From Hsuehochloa calcarea (taxonomy: Eukaryota; Streptophyta; Magnoliopsida; Poales; Poaceae), in contig CM070609.1 of the NCBI GenBank assembly GCA_036346395.1, positions 50,230,777 to 50,294,776 on the forward strand: 64,000 nt of DNA, in the 5' to 3' direction. Shown here piece by piece: positions 59,223 to 64,000 of the stretch. The notes beneath the pieces were generated by a model. That model saw only the letters and a program-made list of their open reading frames with translations. It was not told the DNA's origin and made no database searches. Position numbers and translations under genes: made by a program. Position 1 is the first letter of the stretch. Every line of letters starts with the position of its first letter.

Positions 59223-59857
59223 GTATTGTCTATTTAATCTCATTTTTTTTTGCATGGATCTTTCGGATTACTCTGTTTAAATGCAAGGCATGAAATATGG
59301 GTATTTTAGTGTGTATCACATGAAAACCCTCACCAGATTGCTAGTTCAACTTGTCCGATTTTGAGGGAATTCTCTCTTTATACATCTGCTGTGCTGCTCT
59401 GGAATATTCCGTAATCATCTCTGATATTGTCTGGCACCTCGTTAGATGTAGCCTAGTGCAAACCACAGTGCCATGCTAGAAATATTGTTCTACCAACATG
59501 CCAGAAGCTTAGTTCTGCCAGCATGCAAAACACCCTGGTTTACCTTGGGTTTTACCGCATGCTGCTATTGGATGAAGCAGAATTGGCCCATCCTTTTCTA
59601 TTCTTTGGATTATATCGCAGTATCATTATTTTGCTTTTAACGTGCTACCGTTAACATAATTGGCGTTACGTAGTTGGAGTTAAGTCTAGCCAAGCAACGT
59701 GTGAAGGGCCATGCACTATACTGAAGTTTTTTGGCTTTACCTGTGAAATGCAGTGTTATAAGCGTTCGACTTCAACATTCCTGTTGTCCACTAAGCTCTA
59801 GTTTTGATATGTTATTCCATTTTAGTTATAAAAAGAGTTTGTTACATTACTTGTATC

Positions 59858-60086
59858 CAGGGAAGGAAAAACCGGCCAGTTATCACCGGTAACTGGGAAC
59901 GGAAAAAACGGCCGATTTTTCCGGGTTTTGCAAATTTAAATTCCAATTTTTGAATTTTGGCTGGTTTTTAAGCAAGTTCAAGCGAATTTCGTCTGTATTT
60001 TTTTTCCCCGGGAAATCCAGTTACCGGCCGTCCCCCCCGGCGGCCCGTGACCGGGATTTGGTCCGGTACCGGCTTTTGGATCCTTG
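59858..60086. mobile_element. 229-bp hAT-type MITE with perfect 8-bp TSD, Noc1 intron 14
   Basis: Starts CAGGGAAGGAAAAACCGG and ends CCGGCTTTTGGATCCTTG (inverted: CAAGGATCCAAAAGCCGG). Both flanks carry CTTGTATC (59850-59857 and 60087-60094), a perfect 8-bp TSD as expected for the hAT superfamily. Length is identical to the copy at 55651-55879. Confidence 0.92.
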
Positions 60087-60147
60087 CTTGTATCTAGTGT
60101 TAATATGCAACACCCCAGCTTTTGGATCCTTGCTTGTATCTAGTGTT
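60072..60147. repeat. 46-bp-period direct duplication across a MITE end
   Basis: GCTTTTGGATCCTTG plus CTTGTATCTAGTGTT occurs at 60072-60101 and again at 60118-60147. The unit joins the MITE terminus to its TSD and flank, so it duplicated after the insertion. Confidence 0.9.
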
Positions 60148-61569
60148 GGGTTTAGTGCCATATGGGTAGATGCAATGCTGTTACACTAGTACATAATTCC
60201 TTAGGAGCCAACTAAACAAAACACTGCTTAATCTATGCAATGCTTTTAAACTGGTACATAATTCCTAAGTAACCAACTAAACAAACACTGCTTGACCTTT
60301 GTCGGCGACACAAGAATGAAAACCAGGCGGTTGGTGTGTTTCGGACATACCTAGGGTGTTACAATTTCTTCTAAGAAGAAGAAAGGAAGTTTCTTTGACT
60401 ATGATAATTTTGTGCTTTGCAATTGATGAAATGGAAGCTGATGATAAGTTGATAACTGATCAGTTACTTCTAGTAAGTAATCGGTAGAGCTGGACTAGTT
60501 TATTTGTCCTAATGCTGGTTCTCAGCTACTATGTTGGCTGTGGTACCTACTGTTGCAGGGAGATATTAAGGTACTATTTGGCAAAGACGCTTTTAAAACA
60601 AAGGGAAATTCAGATATATGCCACTGTAGAGTGGCCGATTTTGAGATACACCATTGCAAAGTGACGGTTTGGGAAAATGCCACGGGAGTCTCACCATATT
60701 AAGAAAATGCCACTCGAATGCATGTCCCAAAATAGGACCAAATCACCCTTGTCTTCTTCCTCTTGTTCATGTCCATTGCCATGGCGATGGTGGAGGCAAG
60801 TCCCATGCAAGTCCACCAGCGAGCTATTAAATTCTCTCATCTCCATCTCTCTTCATCTTTCACTATTCAGCTAAATCATATCCGCCTATGACGACATATC
60901 TCGCGGCCACAACCAATTTCACTTCCTCTCGCAGGTTTCAACCCCTAGCATAGCTCGGGTTGCCAGGGTTATCATGGGTGGTGATTAGGGTGCAGCAGAG
61001 GTGTGGTTTGCTGGTGGAGGTGGGGGAGGGCCGGAAGGGTGGAAAGAGGAGAGGGGGATGAAATCCACTACCACATCCGCATCCAATGATGGTGGGCATG
61101 CTGCTTGGGGTGACAGCAGTGGCGGGCGAGAGGCTATGGCTGCAGTTAGATGAGACGAAGTCACAACTTGTTGACAGCCGCCGACGGTGCTTCCAGTTGG
61201 TGCTAATGAAACTCGGTCAAGTGCATCAGTGAGGAGGAAGACAAATGCGAGGTAGGAGAAGGTAGGGGTAATTTGGTCCAATACGAGCCAAAATACTACT
61301 AGCATTTCTCTTAATATGGTGACTCTAGTGTCGTTTTTCAAAGTCGTCACTGTTGGAATAACCCATTGTCTATTCCAACGGGCCTAAAGGTCAACATACA
61401 CAAGTTACATGTGTATGAAAATATGCAAAGAATACCTTATACAAGTCATATCTAACACCCTCATCAAACTCATAGTGGATCAATAACACTGAGTTTGGAG
61501 AGATAGAAACTGCGCTGAGCTTTAGTAACCAAGCATCTACTCCAATATGCTTGGTGAGTTCATGCTTCA

Positions 61570-62840
61570 CTGGATCTCGAGCAATGCTGATCGCACAAGT
61601 GCTGTCTGATAAGAGAGGAGTCGGTGCAGAAGCTGAAACACCGAAATCCTCAAGTAGCCACCGAAACCAAGTGATCTTGGTGGAATAATGTTAGGTGAAT
61701 TAGTCGAATTTGCAGAAGGGACTAGGGGTATTGCTCTGAATTTGGAATCCAAAAATGTTGTGATTGTATTAACGGGCGATGGGTTGATGATACAAGAGGT
61801 AAGTTTTGTAAAAGCAACAGGAAGAATTGCTCAAATACTCGTGAGCGAGGCTTGGGTCGTGTTATAAATGCTCTGGCTAAACCTATTGATGGGAGAGGCG
61901 AAATTGTAGCTTTGGAATCTCGCTTAATTGAATCTCCTGCCCCGGGTATAATTTCCAGACGTTCTGTATATGAACCCCTTCAAACAGGGCTTATTGCTAT
62001 CGATTTGATGAACCCTTGATTATCCCCATAGGGTGCGGACTGCGAGAGTTAATTATTGGGGATAGCTGTCAACACCGTCATGGCTCGTAACTTAGTCTTA
62101 GCACTCGGACGGGAAGCAACAGTCTGCTTCTTTGTCTTCCAAGCAATCAGAGAGGAGCCAAGGAAAACACAATAGGCAGAAGGAGACCAACGATCAGAAG
62201 GATCGCTAGCCCAGGTCGCATAAGAGTACACTTGAAGCTGCAAAGGGTTCAAGTGAGGAAAGAAAAGACGATGACTGATGGTCACACAAAAATATCGTAG
62301 AACACGAAGAAGGTGACTATAGTGGAGTTGAGTGGGACCAGAAATAAACTAACTCAGAATATGGACAGGGTGAGAAATGTTAGGTCGAGTGATCCCAAGG
62401 TAGACAAGGCTCTCGACAAGATGACAGTAGCTAGTGGGATCCTTAAGAGGGTCCCCATCACTAGGAAGAAGGCGAACGCTAAGCTCCTTAGGAGTGTCCA
62501 CCGTGCGCTGATCAGTGAGAAGCGCGAGCAAGGATATCCTGAATGTACTTCTCCTGGGAGAGGTAGTAGCTCTTAGGTGTGGAAGTGATCTCAATCCCAA
62601 GGAAGTAACGAAGAGGATCCAAATCAGACATCAAGAACTGGCTACTAAGACGCTCCTTCACAAAATCAATGTCTTGAGAGTTTTCCCAGTAATGCTCATA
62701 TCATCCACATAGAGGAGCGTCCGACCCCGAGGAGAGGTGTACAAAGAGGGCAGGGTTGTGATTTCTGACGGAGAAGTCGACAACAGTGACAACAGAGGAG
62801 AAGCGGTCAAGCCAAGCACGAGGGGCTTGTTTGAGCCCAT
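61570..62840 (-). pseudogene. Copia RT and RNase H remnant, split by plastid DNA
   Basis: Minus strand: RT catalytic box YVDDM (about 62700), then the connection domain ending NISHPVHILS, and RNase H up to SAKTKLRAMTVL (about 62080). After the plastid insert it resumes TWFRWLLEDFGVSAS (about 61680-61635), PLLSDSTCAISIARDPVKHE and TKHIGVDAWLL (about 61530). Several frameshifts separate the RT pieces. Confidence 0.85.
61686..62066 (+). pseudogene. atpA: Chloroplast atpA fragment (NUPT) inside the copia RNase H
   Basis: A piece of the plastid gene for the ATP synthase CF1 alpha subunit, which normally acts in thylakoids. Readable segments: LGELVEFAEGTRGIALNLES (61690 on), VKATGRIAQI (about 61810), VINALAKPIDGRGEIVALES (about 61860-61920), RLIESPAPGIISRRSVYEPL (about 61922-61980), QTGLIAIDLM, and RELIIGD after a disrupted IPIGRG (about 62028-62066). 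A short deletion near 61850 and an altered stretch at 62008-62035 break the frame; substitutions are few. It lies opposite to the copia reading direction. It is too short and too broken to be expressed as protein. Confidence 0.92.
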
Positions 62841-64000
62841 AGAGAGAACGATGAAGGCGACAAAACTATACCAGCATGGACAGAATACCCAGGGGGCGGC
62901 TGTATGTAGACCTTACGTATCTCACCATCGAGAAATACATTATTGACGTCCAGCTGAGAGATGGGTTACTATCGAACAGAGGCCACAACAAGAAGAGTGC
63001 GAACATTTTTCATATGGGCTACAGGAACGAGGGTCTCATCGTAGTCATGACCATGCTCATGCTGAAAACCACGCGCCACAAGACTAGCCTTGTAGCGCTT
63101 AAGAGAACCATCCGAACAAATCTTGATCTTGTACACCTACTTGCACGTGATGGGAGTGACACGCGTAGGTAAGAGCTACGCGTTCCCAAGTGCTAGTACG
63201 CTCCAAAGCAGCAATCTCCTCAGACATCGCAAGCTGCCACTCAGGGTGAGAAGCAGCCTAACGGTAGGTCGTATGCTTAGAAAGAGCAGCGGCTTCGAAG
63301 TCGTAGTGCTCAGGAGGCCTAACAGTGCGACGACCACGAAGATCGTATCTAGGAGAAGGCGGAGCAGGACCCAGTAAGGACGAAGGAGTGCTGGGAACAG
63401 GGCCCAGCAAAGACTGAGGCTCAACTAGAGGAGTAGGCCGAGAACAGTGAGTAATGCAAGGGAAATGGTGGAATCTCAACAAAAGTGTTGGAAGGAAACT
63501 CTGGCGGAGGGAGATCAGGTGGAGTCGGAGGAGAGGGAAGCGAAGGTGGAGGCGGAAGTGAAACAAAAGTTGAAAGCTGAGTGTCAGAAAAAGTCAGAAA
63601 GGAGATCGACTCAACAAGAGCCAATGCCGTGGCCTCGAGAAAACAGAGGCACGGCTTGGGGAGCGAGGTGATAGGCGCGGGATTTGGCCGGAGGCGTGGA
63701 TCCGGTAGGAGCTCTGGGTGGCGCTCGATAGAGAAGGGCTCACGCGTGGGAGAGAGCGCAGGAGGCAGGTCTGCGGGTCTGTAGTCAAGTGGGATCTAGA
63801 GTTAGGGTTTCCAATGCTCTGATACAATGTTGGAATAACCTCTTGTCTATTTCAATGGGCCTAAAGGCCAATATATATAAGTTACATGTGTATAAAAATA
63901 TGCAAAGAACACCCTATACAAGTCATATCTAACAGTTACTTCGCAATGACATCTCAAAATTGGCCACTTTGCAATGGCATATATGTACATTTCCCCAAAA

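Larger units (their letters stand above)
59223..60601. other. Noc1 intron 14, proximal part
   Basis: Opens with GTATTG at 59223 and contains the 229-bp MITE. The next Noc1 exon (family block after EPSYW) was not found up to 64000. An exon-like run of Lys-rich codons at about 60365-60425 ends in a stop and shows no match to the expected sequence. Confidence 0.5.
61351..63934 (-). mobile_element. Copia element with 107-bp LTRs, internally deleted
   Basis: LTRs 61351-61457 and 63828-63934, each 107 bp, TGTTGGAATAACC...ATATCTAACA. The PBS next to the right LTR is TTGTATCAGAGC on the minus strand (63827-63816); a purine tract GATGAGGG precedes the left LTR. TSD is GTCAC/GTTAC (one mismatch). Internal parts on minus: a short leader, then directly the RT-proximal linker SPRYDLRGRRTVRPPEHYDF (about 63350), RT (LLYVDDMSITGK, about 62710-62675), HLVESLVYLGITRPNISHPV (about 62410-62350) and RNase H (WASDPSDRWSPSAYCVFLGS, about 62210-62150). 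Gag, protease and integrase are missing. RNase H is split by chloroplast DNA. Confidence 0.88.
60602..63996. mobile_element. Mutator-like element with long TIRs, split by a copia element
   Basis: The left arm (GGGAAATTCAG...ATATATGCCACTG...GTGGCCGATTTTGAGAT at 60603 on) is matched in inverted order by the right edge (CTCAAAATTGGCCACTTTGCAATGGCATATATG...TTTCCCC at 63952-63996). The match continues on the inner side of the copia insertion: TCACCATATTAAG and GACCAAAT(C/T)ACCC are at 60690-60750 and, inverted, at 61270-61325. TIRs are thus about 150 bp, and the element without copia is about 0.8 kb: a non-autonomous MULE-like form. The TSD cannot be tested because the window ends four bases later. 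Confidence 0.72.

Noticed and set aside
60365..60480. Possible next exon of Noc1 (Lys-rich run after TTCTTCTAAG, and a segment before TAG/TAAGTAA)
   Set aside because: Does not match the block expected after HREPSYW, has an early stop, and lacks good paired splice sites.
63123..63827. Several 65-100-residue frames on both strands near the right edge
   Set aside because: They are copia linker and leader sequence in various frames; only the minus-strand linker matches the family.

Overview
This window is nuclear DNA from a grass (Poaceae, rice-like). Three things point to this: two intron-rich plant housekeeping genes, plant gypsy and copia retrotransposons packed inside one another, and LTRs typical of cereal genomes. 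There are no bacterial or viral features, no rRNA or tRNA genes and no CRISPR array. Most of the 64 kb is retrotransposon material. Only two host genes can be reconstructed with confidence, and both serve ribosome production.

Layout. 1-638: a miniature LTR element (TRIM-like), cut by the window edge. 2.65-4.11 kb: a decayed LINE. 5.2-6.76 kb: a solo LTR with perfect GAAGT target-site duplications. 7.33-8.0 kb: a diverged LTR. 8.0-11.9 kb: AT-rich and GC-rich repeat-like DNA. 11.97-14.88 kb, minus strand: a complete seven-exon gene for cytosolic ribosomal protein L17 with its promoter at about 15.0 kb. 16.49-24.16 kb: a gypsy element (3.2-kb LTR, gag, pol), broken off inside integrase by a copia-type LTR (24.16-25.78 kb). 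27.8-29.95 kb: the 5' part of another gypsy element (PBS and gag). 29.95-33.55 kb: unclassified. 33.55-37.15 kb and 37.34-39.99 kb: two LTRs of one family in opposite orientation, each carrying a solo LTR of a different family.

41.69 to beyond 59.22 kb, plus strand: fourteen exons of a Noc1/MAK21/CEBPZ gene (ribosome biogenesis, SLOW WALKER2-like). It continues past the window end. Its introns are loaded with insertions: solo LTRs, an LTR/PBS fragment, a MITE, a nearly full gypsy element (53.1-58.1 kb) with a 229-bp hAT-type MITE inside reverse transcriptase, and a second 229-bp copy at 59.86 kb. Near the right edge is a Mutator-like element split by a copia element, whose RNase H region is itself split by a piece of chloroplast atpA.

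The most unusual signals are not genes. Three copia-type LTRs each carry many copies of an 11-bp odd palindrome with the same skeleton, CGG-NN-G-NN-CCG, but each LTR uses a different inner 'theme' (CGGTAGTACCG, CGGAAGTTCCG, CGGTCGGACCG). An unrelated solo LTR carries an array of 29-bp units that each fold into a GTCGTA/TACGAC hairpin. All exon coordinates were read by eye from splice signals and reading-frame continuity; no alignment was run.
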